38,358 nt of DNA from Mycobacterium attenuatum (GCF_900566085.1 NZ_UPHT01000099.1:1-38358), one strand, 5' to 3'; positions 20,876 to 29,310 are shown, counted from the stretch's first letter. Notes: a model not told the origin generated them from the sequence alone. Made by a program: numbers and translations.

Positions 20876-21305
20876 CCTCGACTCGTTTCTTCAGATCCTT
20901 CAAGGCGCCGTCGATCAACCTGCGTTCGGCCTTGCGCTTGAGCATCCCGATCATCGGGACCGCGAGGTCGACGGAGAGCTCATAGGTCACCTCGGTGCCA
21001 GAACCCTTGGGCTCCAAGATATATGAGCCCTCAAGAGCCTTCAGCAGCGAACTGGATTCCAGGGTCCAGCTCAGCGATTGGCGATCCGCCGGCCACTGGT
21101 AGGCCATGATCAGGGTGTCCCTGAAGATGGTCGCGTCCATCAACATCCGGGCCCGCTGCGGGTAACCCTCGTCGTCAGCCTCGAGGACCTCGACTTCCTT
21201 GTACTCCGAAATCCATTCCGGGTAGGCCTCGATGTCGGCGATCGCCTTCATCACCTCGCCTGGAGCCGCGTCGATGTAGATGGTCTGCCTCGTCTTGTCC
21301 GCCAC
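20868..21305 (-). CDS. TB16.3: SRPBCC-family polyketide cyclase/dehydrase-like protein TB16.3 (Rv2185c-like)
   Basis: 145-residue single-domain START/SRPBCC protein, a helix-grip fold with a hydrophobic pocket. Diagnostic stretches are ADKTRQTIYIDAAPGEVMKA, IADIEAYPEWISEYKEVEVL, SGTEVTYELSVDLAVPMIGM and a C-terminal amphipathic helix AERRLIDGALKDLKKRVEAE. Almost identical to remembered M. tuberculosis TB16.3. The start is GTG 21305; a purine-rich AAAGGGA lies upstream. The frame open to 21419 is not conserved. The ligand is unknown; such proteins often bind lipids or polyketides. Its last codons overlap the ATPase start. Confidence 0.92.
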   Translation of the reverse strand: MADKTRQTIYIDAAPGEVMKAIADIEAYPEWISEYKEVEVLEADDEGYPQRARMLMDATIFRDTLIMAYQWPADRQSLSWTLESSSLLKALEGSYILEPKGSGTEVTYELSVDLAVPMIGMLKRKAERRLIDGALKDLKKRVEAE

Positions 21306-21428
21306 CTGGCCAGTCCCTTTCCCAATTTCCGCGCAGCGCGCGTCGACCTCGCGGGAACACCCGCCGCTCGGCGGAAACGGTACTCCCGATGCCCAGATTG
21401 AGCCCTCCTCGAGCCCCACTCGACCCGG

Positions 21429-21824
21429 TTAAACTACCGGAGAAACCCCGACGGGGCGCGCTTGTTCCAGTGTGGTTTTGACCTCGAACGCCATTTTCTT
21501 CGCTGCCACCCGGCGGCGATGCGTTATTTTGGCGAGATTCATCCGGGCCAATTGCCAGGCTGCTGCCGCGGTCGGTTCGGCGTGCAGGAAGTAGTGCAGC
21601 ACCACCCCGTCCATCGAGGGTTCCAGCCAGATTTCCATGGTGCCGGTCAGGGCGCCGGTAACCGCCCACCTGATGCCCTTGTCGGCACGGTCCTCGGTGA
21701 CCTCCAGCCGCAGATCAGGCCACCACCGGCGCCAATTCGACGGGTCGGCAATCGCAGCTCCCACCCGCGCGCCGTCGGCGGCGATATATGTCTGGTCCGC
21801 GATCTGGATGCTGTTCACCGCCAC
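21429..21824 (-). CDS. SRPBCC-family protein (Rv2186c-like)
   Basis: 131-residue second SRPBCC/polyketide cyclase-like protein: VNSIQIADQTYIAADGARVGAA, DPSNWRRWWPDLRLEVTED, WAVTGALTGTMEIWLEP, a C-terminal helix AWQLARMNLAKITHRRRVAAKKMAFEVK. It is only distantly similar to its neighbour, so not a recent duplicate. The start is GTG 21824 (a second GTG two codons on is equally possible); no clear ribosome site. It heads the minus-strand run SRPBCC-SRPBCC-ATPase-Cys protein-acyltransferase and is divergent from fadD15. Function unknown. Confidence 0.85.
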   Translation of the reverse strand: MAVNSIQIADQTYIAADGARVGAAIADPSNWRRWWPDLRLEVTEDRADKGIRWAVTGALTGTMEIWLEPSMDGVVLHYFLHAEPTAAAAWQLARMNLAKITHRRRVAAKKMAFEVKTTLEQARPVGVSPVV

Positions 21825-21954
21825 AGCTTCACATACCCATTTGGCGACTCACTTAGCGACCACGTAGCGACCGGGTCGCGACAGGCAAGCAACGGCCCTC
21901 AGGTCATTTGCAGTGATCTCCGGCAGCAATCATCGGGCCGCCCGAATGCCCGGC

Positions 21955-21960
21955 TAGGCT
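21955..21960 (+). promoter_or_regulatory. Putative -10 element for fadD15
   Basis: TAGGCT fits TANNNT; a start about 7 nt on gives a leader of about 45 nt carrying the GAGG ribosome site of fadD15. No -35 can be called. Inferred. Confidence 0.3.
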
Positions 21961-22011
21961 GGGGCGCGGGGGTCTACCCGCAAAAGCATCGGTTGGAGCG
22001 AGGTCCATAAC

Positions 22012-23811
22012 GTGCGTCAGTACAGTGTCCCTGCCCGCTTTGCCGTCGACAAACGCGACAACATCGCGGCCATGGTTTTCGAGCACGAGCGCGACGACCC
22101 CGGGTACGTCATCTACCAACGTTTGGTCGACGGCGTCTGGACTGACGTGACCTGCGCAGAAGCGGCCCGTCAGGTACGCGCTGCGGCACTGGGTTTGATA
22201 GCGCTGGGGGTGCAGGCCGGTGATCGGGTGTCCATATTTTCGGCCACCCGCTACGAGTGGGCAATCCTGGACCTAGCCATCCTGGCGGTGGGGGCGGTCA
22301 CGGTGCCGATCTACGAGACTTCCTCGGCCGAGCAGGTGCGCTGGGTCCTACAGAATTCGGAAGCCGTACTGGCGTTCGCCGAAACCGACGCGCATGCCGC
22401 TATGGTTACCGAGCTCAGCTCTGACCTGCCGGCGTTACGCCGCGTACTGCATATCGACGCCTCCGGCCGCAAAGCGCTCGACCAGCTTGCCGAGGAGGGC
22501 GCATCGGTTGACCCGCCGCAGCTGACCACCCGCCTCGAGGCCCTGCGAGCCGACGATCCGGCGACGCTCATCTACACGTCGGGCACCACCGGACGCCCCA
22601 AAGGCTGCCAGCTCACGCATTCCAACCTGCTGCACGAGATTCGCGGCACTCGCGAATGCCTGCCCACGCTGCTGTGCCCGGGACAGCGGCTCCTGGTGTT
22701 CTTGCCGCTTGCCCACGTGCTGGCGCGGGCACTGACGCTGTCGGCGTTCGCCAGCAAAGTGACCGTGGGGTTCACCAGCGACATCAAGAATCTGCTGCCG
22801 CTGTTCGCGGTATTCAAGCCGACGGTGGTGGTCTCGGTGCCCCGGGTTTTCGAGAAGGTGTACAACACCGCCGAGCAGAATGCCGCGAACGACGGCAAAG
22901 GAGCGATTTTCAAGCGTGCCGCGCAGACAGCGGTGGATTGGAGCCGGGCCTTCGATAGCGGCCGTCCGGGGCTGCTGCTGCGCGCCCGGCATGCGCTCTT
23001 CGATCGCCTGGTCTACTGCAAGCTGCGCGCGGCGCTCGGGGGTGACTGCCATGCGGCGGTGTCCGGCGGCGCGCCGCTGGGCGCGCGGCTGGGCCACTTC
23101 TACCGCGGCGTGGGCTTGACAATCTACGAGGGCTACGGTCTGACCGAGACCAGCGCGGCGATCACCGTCAACCAGGTGGGCGCCCTCAGGATCGGGACGG
23201 TGGGAAAGCTGGTGCCCGGCAACAGCTTACGCATCGCCGGCGACCAGGAGCTGTTGGTACGCGGCGGCGTGCTGTTCAGCGGCTATTGGCGCAACGAGCA
23301 AGCCACGGAGGAGGCCTTCACCGACGGCTGGTTCCGCACCGGTGATCTGGGCGCGATCGACGAAGACGGGTTCTTGAGCATCACCGGCCGCAAGAAGGAG
23401 CTCATCGTCACCGCCGGCGGTAAGAACGTCGCCCCCGCCGTGTTGGAGGACCAGCTGCGGGCACACCCGCTGATCAGTCAGGCAATGGTGGTCGGAGATG
23501 CCAAGCCGTTCATCGGCGCGCTGGTCACCATCGACCCGGAAGCGTTCGTTGGCTGGAAGCAGCGCAACAGCAAGCCCGCCGACGCGTCGGTGGGCGACTT
23601 GGCCACCGATCCGGACCTGGTGGCCGACATCGATGCGGCCGTCAAACACGCCAATCTGGTGGTGTCGCATGCCGAGTCGATCCGCAAGTTCCGCATTCTG
23701 GGTGTCGACTTCACCGAGGACACCGGCGAGCTGACACCGACGATGAAGGTCAAGCGCAAGGTCGTGGCCGAGAAATTCGCCGGCGAGATCGAGGCGATCT
23801 ACACCGGCTAA
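22012..23811 (+). CDS. fadD15: Long-chain fatty-acid-CoA ligase FadD15
   Basis: 599-residue acyl-CoA synthetase of the ANL superfamily. It activates long-chain fatty acids with ATP and CoA through an acyl-AMP. The P-loop-like motif is [13 protein letters not shown] (about 186-198). It is followed by [23 protein letters not shown], the A5 motif [27 protein letters not shown] and the hinge/A10 [17 protein letters not shown], with the catalytic Lys in PTMKVKRK near the C-terminus. Length, gene place and sequence fit Rv2187. The start is GTG 22012, with GAGG 8 nt upstream. It is divergent from the SRPBCC/lipid operon and convergent with pimB' (21-bp gap). Confidence 0.96.
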   Translation: MRQYSVPARFAVDKRDNIAAMVFEHERDDPGYVIYQRLVDGVWTDVTCAEAARQVRAAALGLIALGVQAGDRVSIFSATRYEWAILDLAILAVGAVTVPIYETSSAEQVRWVLQNSEAVLAFAETDAHAAMVTELSSDLPALRRVLHIDASGRKALDQLAEEGASVDPPQLTTRLEALRADDPATLIYTSGTTGRPKGCQLTHSNLLHEIRGTRECLPTLLCPGQRLLVFLPLAHVLARALTLSAFASKVTVGFTSDIKNLLPLFAVFKPTVVVSVPRVFEKVYNTAEQNAANDGKGAIFKRAAQTAVDWSRAFDSGRPGLLLRARHALFDRLVYCKLRAALGGDCHAAVSGGAPLGARLGHFYRGVGLTIYEGYGLTETSAAITVNQVGALRIGTVGKLVPGNSLRIAGDQELLVRGGVLFSGYWRNEQATEEAFTDGWFRTGDLGAIDEDGFLSITGRKKELIVTAGGKNVAPAVLEDQLRAHPLISQAMVVGDAKPFIGALVTIDPEAFVGWKQRNSKPADASVGDLATDPDLVADIDAAVKHANLVVSHAESIRKFRILGVDFTEDTGELTPTMKVKRKVVAEKFAGEIEAIYTG

Positions 23812-23832
23812 TGGCGCGAGCAGTCGCGACCT

Positions 23833-24975
23833 TTAGGCGCGCAGCAGGCCAGCCAGCCGGGCGGCCAGCGTGTCCCAGCGCCACTGCGCCCGCACCCATT
23901 CCCGTCCCGCAGCGCCCATGGCGGCGGCGCGATCACGATCGATCAGCAGCCCAGTGACGGCGTCTGCCACCTTGGTCACCGAGGTACCGTCAACCACCAA
24001 CCCGGTCTTGTCGTGCTGCACCGTTTCGGGCGCGCCGCCGGAGTCGCCGGCGATTACCGGCACGCCGCTTGCCGAAGCCTCGAGAAACACAATGCCCAAG
24101 CCCTCGACGTCCAGTCCGGCACCGCGGGTGCGGCACGGCATCGCGAACACGTCGGCCAACGCGTGGTGGGCCGGTAGTTCGTCGCCCGGTATGCCGCCGG
24201 TGAACGTCACGTGGCCGGCCACGCCGCGATCCTTGGCCAGCTTGCGCAGCGTCTGCAGATAGGGGCCGCCTCCGACGATCACCAGCGCCGCCCCGTCGAC
24301 GCACCGGCGGATCGCCGGCAGCGCTTTGATCAGCATGTCCTGGCCCTTGCGCGGCACCAGCCGGGACAGGCACACCACCACGGGCCGCTCGTCGAGCCGG
24401 TAACGCTTACGCAGTTCGGCGCGCGCCGCCGGGTCGGGCCGGAACCGGTCGCTGTCCACGCCCGGCGGCAGGTATTCCAGCGCGGCGGCGGGTCCGAAAG
24501 CGGGGGCGAAGCGGGCTTGGGTGTAGCGACTTACGAAGGTCACCACGTCAGCGGTGTCGCCGATGCGGCGTAACACCGACCGCGCGACCGGAAGCATCGA
24601 CCAACCCACTTCATGCCCATGCGTGCTGGCCACTATCCGGGTGGCACCGGCCTGACGCGCACGCGGCGCCAGCAGCGCGAGCGGCGCGGCCGCCCCGAAC
24701 CAGACGGTATCGATGTCGTACTCGGCGATCAGGCGGCGCATTCGGCTGTCGACGGTCGGGACCGGCAGCATCAGCGTGCCGGGATGGCGCACCACCCGAT
24801 AACCGGCCGCCCAGGCCGCATCGTCATACGCCGGCGCCCCCTTCCAATGCGGTGCGTACACCGTCACCGAATGCGATCCGGTATCGACCAGCCGACCGAC
24901 GAACTCCCCCAGGTAGGACTGGATGCCACCGCGTCTGGGCGGAAAATCGTTGGTTACCAGCAGAATCCGACTCAC
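23833..24975 (-). CDS. pimB: Phosphatidylinositol monomannoside mannosyltransferase PimB'
   Basis: 380-residue GT-B, GT4-family enzyme. It adds the second mannose, from GDP-mannose, to PIM1 (or Ac1PIM1) on the cytoplasmic membrane face. N-terminal acceptor-side motifs: LLVTNDFPPRRGGIQSYLGE and STHGHEVGWSMLP. Donor-side motifs: VCLSRLVPRKGQDMLIKALP, VIVGGGPYLQTLRKLA, and the GT4 E-x7-E region GLGIVFLEASASGVPV. Matches Rv2188c (385 aa). The start is GTG 24975: the conserved protein begins VSRILLVTNDF, while the longer open frame is the antisense-like shadow of the neighbour. TAGCCT (24988-24983) lies 7 nt before the GTG and could drive a leaderless internal transcript. The upstream protease gene ends 5 bp earlier, so operon read-through is also likely. 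Confidence 0.95.
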   Translation of the reverse strand: MSRILLVTNDFPPRRGGIQSYLGEFVGRLVDTGSHSVTVYAPHWKGAPAYDDAAWAAGYRVVRHPGTLMLPVPTVDSRMRRLIAEYDIDTVWFGAAAPLALLAPRARQAGATRIVASTHGHEVGWSMLPVARSVLRRIGDTADVVTFVSRYTQARFAPAFGPAAALEYLPPGVDSDRFRPDPAARAELRKRYRLDERPVVVCLSRLVPRKGQDMLIKALPAIRRCVDGAALVIVGGGPYLQTLRKLAKDRGVAGHVTFTGGIPGDELPAHHALADVFAMPCRTRGAGLDVEGLGIVFLEASASGVPVIAGDSGGAPETVQHDKTGLVVDGTSVTKVADAVTGLLIDRDRAAAMGAAGREWVRAQWRWDTLAARLAGLLRA

Positions 24976-24980
24976 CTGGG

Positions 24981-25847
24981 TCAGGCTAACCGGGTCAGCC
25001 ATCGCTGCCAGCGGACAAGCAGGCCGGCAGGGTCGGTGTCGAGTACGGCGCGCGCGGCGGTTGCGAAGTTGGGATGTCCGGCGCCACAGGCTGCCAGGTA
25101 CAGCTCGCGCAACACCGTAGTCCCGTAGGTCTCTGCGATGAACCGGGCAAACCACCACGCCCGGTCATATGCCAACGACCGCTGCGGTCCGGCAGAGCCC
25201 AGGTCGGCATCGGACGGCAACACCGCGGGTACCGCTTCTGCGACCGGGCTGGTCGCCGGTCTGGCGACGAAATCGGCTACTCCCTCGGTCAGCCAACGCG
25301 GCGCATCGGTTGCGGTATCCATGCGCGCTGCATAGTGAAAAAGCTCATGCGTCAACACAATTCGCAGCGCCGCCGGGCTCATGCCGGCGGCGCCTGGCGC
25401 GAAGACGATGCGTTGGCCGGTAGCTGTGCGGCGGGTGTTATCGACGTGGTCGACGACGGTGACCGCAGCGATATCGACCCATTGCGACGCTGCTCCGCCG
25501 CCGGCGGCGATCCGAAACTGCTGGTCGGAACCGGCCGCCACAACCGAGATCTGGTGCGGCCAATTGGTGCCCCAGAAGGCCGTGACCGCGTCGATCGCGG
25601 CACCGAGGTTCGCTACCACACCGGATAGCAGGCGTTCACTGTCGGCGTCGCCGAGGCCGATCAGCGAGACGATGCGCCCTGCGACGACCACCTGGATTCG
25701 GTGGGCGTCGACTCGCGCCGCTGACGGTGGCGCCGGGCCGTCGCGCAGCGGACGGGCCGGCAGAGGGGCCGCCGCGACCAGCTCGGCCACAAAGACGAAG
25801 GCCAGCATGATCGACAGCCACCGAGGCCGGCGGCGAAGCCACGCCAC
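24981..25847 (-). CDS. Predicted exported zinc metalloprotease, gluzincin type (Rv2189c-like)
   Basis: 288-residue protein. A signal peptide or membrane anchor (WLSIMLAFVFVAELVAAAPL, about 10-30) precedes a domain with HELFH at 167-171 and WLTEGVADF with Glu188/Asp192. HExxH plus a Glu 17-21 residues on in a TEGxAD(Y/F) context is the zinc site of peptidase-MA/gluzincin proteins. The M. tuberculosis counterpart is usually listed as hypothetical. The enzyme would act outside the membrane. The start GTG 25847 lies 7 bp after the stop of the NlpC/P60 gene, and pimB' follows 5 bp later, so all three appear co-transcribed. Substrate unknown; the assignment rests on the motif, not on experiment. 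Confidence 0.82.
   Translation of the reverse strand: MAWLRRRPRWLSIMLAFVFVAELVAAAPLPARPLRDGPAPPSAARVDAHRIQVVVAGRIVSLIGLGDADSERLLSGVVANLGAAIDAVTAFWGTNWPHQISVVAAGSDQQFRIAAGGGAASQWVDIAAVTVVDHVDNTRRTATGQRIVFAPGAAGMSPAALRIVLTHELFHYAARMDTATDAPRWLTEGVADFVARPATSPVAEAVPAVLPSDADLGSAGPQRSLAYDRAWWFARFIAETYGTTVLRELYLAACGAGHPNFATAARAVLDTDPAGLLVRWQRWLTRLA
24983..24988 (-). promoter_or_regulatory. Possible internal -10 element for pimB'
   Basis: TAGCCT on the minus strand, inside the last codons of the metalloprotease gene, ends 7 nt before the pimB' GTG. There is no Shine-Dalgarno sequence for pimB', which supports a leaderless internal transcript. Pattern only. Confidence 0.35.
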
Positions 25848-25854
25848 GAGGTGG

Positions 25855-27009
25855 TCAGTAGCGACGGGCGTCGTAGATCGGGCCCGAGGAGGTCATCGGC
25901 ACCACCCGCACCGGCTGGCCGAACGTGGACGAGTGGACCATCAGACCGTCACCGATATAGATGCCGGCATGCGAGGCGTCGGAATAGAAGGTCAGAACAT
26001 CACCGGGCTGCAGGTCCGACAGGGCCACCGGCTGACCACCATGGGCCAGGGCCTGGCTGGAATGCGGCAACGCGATGCCGGCTTGCTGGAACGCCCACAT
26101 GACCAGGCCCGAGCAGTCGAATCCGCCGGGCGCCGCACCACCCCAGGCGTAGGGAGTACCGACCTGGGTCAGCGCAGCCTGCACCACGCTCGCCCGGTCC
26201 CCGCCACCGCCAGGAGCCAGGAACGGTATATCGGAGACTCCGCCCGGAGGCGGCGCTTCACCGGGCGCCGGTACGCCCTCGGGCGGAGCACCGGGCGGCA
26301 GTCCTTCGGGCGCCGGTCCGGGGACATCCGGTACCCGCGCCGGGACCGGGCCCGGGTCGGCAAGCGCGGTGCGCTGCTCCGGCGTCAGGGCCTGGTATTG
26401 CGACTTGACGACGGCGATTTGCACCTGCAGCTGGCTCTGCTTGTGCTGCAGATTGGCCCGCACCGCCGCAGCCTGCTCGGCAGCGGACTTGGCATCGGCA
26501 GCCGACTTGGCCGAAGCCTGCTCAGCCTTGGCCGCCTCTTCTCCGACGGCCTTGAAACCGGCCATTTGCGTGGACATTTGACGTGCCATCACCCGCTGCA
26601 CCGAGAGCCCGTCGATCAGCAGCTGCGGCGATTCTGCCGTCAAAATCGCGTCCAAGCCGTTGGTGCGGCCACCCATGTAGGTGGCGGCCGCAACCTTGTT
26701 CACGGCGGTCTGGAAGGTGGCCAGGCGCGCTTTCGCGGCGGCCACCGCGGCCTGATCCTCGGCGAGCTTTCGTTCCGCGGCCTGTTGGGCCGCGAGCTTC
26801 GCGTTCAGGTCGAGTTCCGCGCTGTGCATCGCCTCGGTGGTCTGTTCGGCCTGCCGCGACAACTCGTTGAGTTTCGCCAGCGCATCGTCAGCGGGGTCGG
26901 CCATTGCCGTCGCGGCCAAGACGCCGGACAACACGGTGAAGCTCGCCAACGAAGCGACTGCGGACCGCTTGACGACGCGCGCGATCGAATGCCTACAGTC
27001 GAGCCTCAA
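25855..27009 (-). CDS. NlpC/P60 peptidoglycan endopeptidase (Rv2190c-like)
   Basis: 384-residue secreted hydrolase that cuts peptidoglycan stem peptides (D-Glu-mDAP bond type). A signal peptide (ASLASFTVLSGVLAATAMA, cleavage near 37) is followed by a long coiled coil (about 40-210), as in RipC-type proteins controlled by FtsEX-like partners. A Pro-rich linker (220-265) and the NlpC/P60 domain complete it. Catalytic residues: Cys299 (GGFDCSGLVMWAF), His347 (SDASHAGIYIG) and probably His359 (MVHSST). The start is TTG 27009, with AAGGAAG 6-7 nt upstream; length agrees with Rv2190c (385 aa). In M. tuberculosis loss of Rv2190c alters cell wall and virulence. The 5' neighbour on the same strand is a small Cys-motif gene 173 bp away. 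Confidence 0.95.
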   Translation of the reverse strand: MRLDCRHSIARVVKRSAVASLASFTVLSGVLAATAMADPADDALAKLNELSRQAEQTTEAMHSAELDLNAKLAAQQAAERKLAEDQAAVAAAKARLATFQTAVNKVAAATYMGGRTNGLDAILTAESPQLLIDGLSVQRVMARQMSTQMAGFKAVGEEAAKAEQASAKSAADAKSAAEQAAAVRANLQHKQSQLQVQIAVVKSQYQALTPEQRTALADPGPVPARVPDVPGPAPEGLPPGAPPEGVPAPGEAPPPGGVSDIPFLAPGGGGDRASVVQAALTQVGTPYAWGGAAPGGFDCSGLVMWAFQQAGIALPHSSQALAHGGQPVALSDLQPGDVLTFYSDASHAGIYIGDGLMVHSSTFGQPVRVVPMTSSGPIYDARRY

Positions 27010-27112
27010 GATTTGCTTCCTTAAACTGCCATCGGCCTAGCGCCGTCGAGCTGGTTTAGGTCTCAAACAGGTTACGAAACGGTCTCGGCTTTTGTCCAAA
27101 GGGGGGAGTTAA

Positions 27113-27139
27113 GAAAATGGCAAGATTTCTGTCATTTTC
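27113..27139. repeat. AT-rich inverted repeat between the Cys-motif gene and the NlpC/P60 gene
   Basis: Arms GAAAATGGCA (27113-27122) and TGTCATTTTC (27130-27139) pair over 10 bp with one mismatch and a 7-nt loop, in an otherwise GC-rich region. It lies 44 bp beyond the stop of the small gene at 27183 and about 100 bp ahead of the NlpC/P60 start. It could be a weak terminator, an operator or a leader structure; I cannot tell which. Confidence 0.45.
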
Positions 27140-27182
27140 GTGTGAGAGCGCTTCTTTGCGCTTCCCCACCATACAGGCTCGA

Positions 27183-27446
27183 TCAGGCCACACCCGACGT
27201 CTGACCCGGCGCGCAATCGCGACGGATCGGGACCAGCCGCAACCTCGGCGCTAACCCGGCATCGGCGAGTGTCTCGAGCGCCGCTCGCTCGTCGTGCGAC
27301 AACCAGTCCGGCACCCCGAGCAACACGCTCACCACGCAATCGCGGCAGGCTTGCCCCCGCACGGCGCACTCGTCACAGTCAATGACCACCGGCTCCTCCG
27401 CCTCTGCGGGGCCGCCGGTGCTTTCGGTACCGCTGCCTTGCGCCAT
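27183..27446 (-). CDS. Small conserved protein with paired CxxC motifs
   Basis: 87 residues. The start ATG 27446 has a good ribosome site (AAAGGAG, 8 nt upstream). The core is DCDECAVRGQACRDCVVSVLLG, with Cys24-x2-Cys27 and Cys34-x2-Cys37, followed by DERAALETLADAGLAPRLRLVP. The four Cys suggest a zinc or iron-sulfur site. Similar small proteins occur near NlpC/P60 genes in other actinobacteria, as I recall; I know no function and no Rv number. A fifth Cys (about 78) lies in the C-terminal tail. Good start, motif conservation and codon pattern argue that it is real despite its size. Confidence 0.8.
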   Translation of the reverse strand: MAQGSGTESTGGPAEAEEPVVIDCDECAVRGQACRDCVVSVLLGVPDWLSHDERAALETLADAGLAPRLRLVPIRRDCAPGQTSGVA

Positions 27447-27803
27447 CAATGCCGCTCCTTTCCGTAGGGCTTTCGCTCGCCAAGTCGTGCTGCGCCGAAC
27501 GCTAACGGCCATCACTGACAATTGGTTTTGACGGGTGCCCTCGAACGCCCCAACCACCGACTGCAACCCGTTGAGATGACCTGGTGTTGAGCGCTCTCGG
27601 CAGACACGGTGGGCCCGGCTGGTGTCCCTGTCGGAAACTCGAAGCCGCCGCAGAGACCGGCGAGAGAGCAGCCCCGCACCAGATTTCGCGCGCGAGCTGA
27701 TGGAGCCACGCCTTCGCCGCCAATCTGCAGCACGCGCCCTTGTGTCGCGTGTAACGTAGGTCCGCCCCGCGACACCCACATACTTCGGCACCCAGGAGTG
27801 GCG
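27447..27803. other. Divergent intergenic region, Cys-motif gene / PcaB-like gene
   Basis: 357 bp between two divergent starts. A TAACGT hexamer (27752-27757) could be the -10 of the lyase gene, giving a leader of about 40 nt with AGGAG at its end. The ribosome site of the small gene is at the left end. There are open frames across it on both strands, but none has a start signal or a recognisable product. No IS end, tRNA or att-like repeat is seen that would explain arrival of the lyase gene. Confidence 0.5.
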
Positions 27804-29192
27804 ATGATCCTGTCGACGGCGTTATCTGCGCTGGACAGCTCGGTGTTCGGCGGCTTGCATACCACCGACGAGCTGCGAGCGATCCTCGGCGAGCGAGGTT
27901 TGCTGGCGCGATTCCTGCAGGTCGAGACGGAACTTGCCGCGGCGCAAGCCGACCTGGACATCATCCCGGCCGAGGTCGCGGCGGCGCTGCGCGCCGTGAC
28001 ACCCGACAACCTCGATATCGCGCGCCTCGCCCATCGCACGTCGGCGGCCGGTTATCCGATCGTCGGCCTCGTCGAACAACTCGCCGAGATTGTGCCCGAC
28101 GGTCTGGGGCAGTACGCCCATTGGGGGGCCACCACCCAAGACATCATGGACACCGCCGCGGTCCTGCAGATCGTCGCGGCGCTGGACGTCATTGAGCGGG
28201 ATCTCCTGCACACGTTGGCCGCGCTGATGGAGCTGGAAGCCCAGCACGGCAGTGCGGTCATGGTCGGTCGCAGCCAGCTGCAGCACGCCCTGCCGATCAC
28301 CTTCGGCTACCGGGTGGCGTCCTGGACCGCACCTCTGCTGCGCCATCTGGACCGGCTCGCCGAGTTGCGGCACCGTGTCGCGGTAGTTCAGCTCGGTGGC
28401 GCTGTCGGCAGTCTCGCCGCCATGGCGCCGCACGGCATGGACGTCCGTCGCGAGCTGGCCCGGCGTCTGGGTTTGGCCGCGCCGTTAATCAGCTGGCATG
28501 CCACCCGCGACCGCTTCGTCGAGGTTGTCGCCTGGGCCGCACAGGTGGCGGCGTCGTTGGGCAAGATCGGGCTGGACATCGTCGTGGGTTCCCAGACCGA
28601 AGTCGCCGAGCTGAGCGAGCCCAGCGCGCCCGGGCGCGGCGTCAGCAGCACCATGCCGCAGAAACGAAATCCAATAGGCGCACAACAGCTCCTTCGAGCC
28701 GCACGTCTGACTCGCTCATACCTGGACCTTGCCCTCGATGCCGCCGTCGCTGACGCGGAACGGGCGACTGCTGTCTGGTCACTCGAGTGGCATGCGGTGG
28801 CCCCGGCGCTGGGTGTCTGCGGCGGCGCTGCGCGAACTGCAGCAGACGTGCTGGCCGGGCTGCACGTCGACACCGCGGCGATGGCGGCCAATCTCGGCCG
28901 GACCCACGGGCTGATCATGGCGGAATCGGTGATGATGCGCTTGGCACCGACACTCGGCCGCCAGGCCGCTCACGACGAATTGGAAGCCATGGTCACCGCC
29001 TCCGTCGAAAGTGGCGCCTCGTTCGCCGCTCTCGTCGCGCGTCGCGACCCCAATCTGGCAGCGGCCGTGTCGCCGGATGCCTATCTCGGGCATATCGCCG
29101 AACAAGTCGCCGCTGTCATGTCCGAGGCGGCCGCGCGAGTCGGTGGCCACCCATCGGAGTCCGGCTACCAGAATGACCGCGATCACCGTTGA
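27804..29192 (+). CDS. Lyase-1 superfamily protein, probable 3-carboxy-cis,cis-muconate cycloisomerase (PcaB-like)
   Basis: 462-residue member of the fumarase/aspartase superfamily. Signatures: HWGATTQDIMDT (106-117), GRSQLQHALPITFG with the His161 region, and the loop SSTMPQKRNPIGAQQL (281-296). The closest family from pattern is PcaB of the protocatechuate branch (QLGGAVGSLAAM, ELSEP), with adenylosuccinate lyase as alternative. PcaB-type enzymes convert 3-carboxymuconate to 4-carboxymuconolactone. The start is ATG 27804 with AGGAG 6-7 nt upstream; the open frame to 27609 is not used. No other pca gene is in the window, and I recall no such gene at this site in M. tuberculosis, so it looks like an accessory gene between Rv2190c- and Rv2191-type neighbours. 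Exact substrate uncertain. Confidence 0.8.
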   Translation: MILSTALSALDSSVFGGLHTTDELRAILGERGLLARFLQVETELAAAQADLDIIPAEVAAALRAVTPDNLDIARLAHRTSAAGYPIVGLVEQLAEIVPDGLGQYAHWGATTQDIMDTAAVLQIVAALDVIERDLLHTLAALMELEAQHGSAVMVGRSQLQHALPITFGYRVASWTAPLLRHLDRLAELRHRVAVVQLGGAVGSLAAMAPHGMDVRRELARRLGLAAPLISWHATRDRFVEVVAWAAQVAASLGKIGLDIVVGSQTEVAELSEPSAPGRGVSSTMPQKRNPIGAQQLLRAARLTRSYLDLALDAAVADAERATAVWSLEWHAVAPALGVCGGAARTAADVLAGLHVDTAAMAANLGRTHGLIMAESVMMRLAPTLGRQAAHDELEAMVTASVESGASFAALVARRDPNLAAAVSPDAYLGHIAEQVAAVMSEAAARVGGHPSESGYQNDRDHR

Positions 29193-29310
29193 GGAACTGG
29201 CCGGCCTCCCCGTGGCGGCTGGCGTCGGACACTGGCCGGGTTGACACGCCTTCCCGGACGCACTGCCGGGGATTCCGGAGTGGCTACTCCACAGTTGGGT
29301 TGCTTCCTCG

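Noticed and set aside
27010..27182. Riboswitch (ydaO/c-di-AMP type) ahead of the NlpC/P60 gene
   Set aside because: I looked because such leaders occur ahead of cell-wall hydrolase genes in actinobacteria, but the conserved core elements are not recognisable; only one imperfect AT-rich hairpin is seen.
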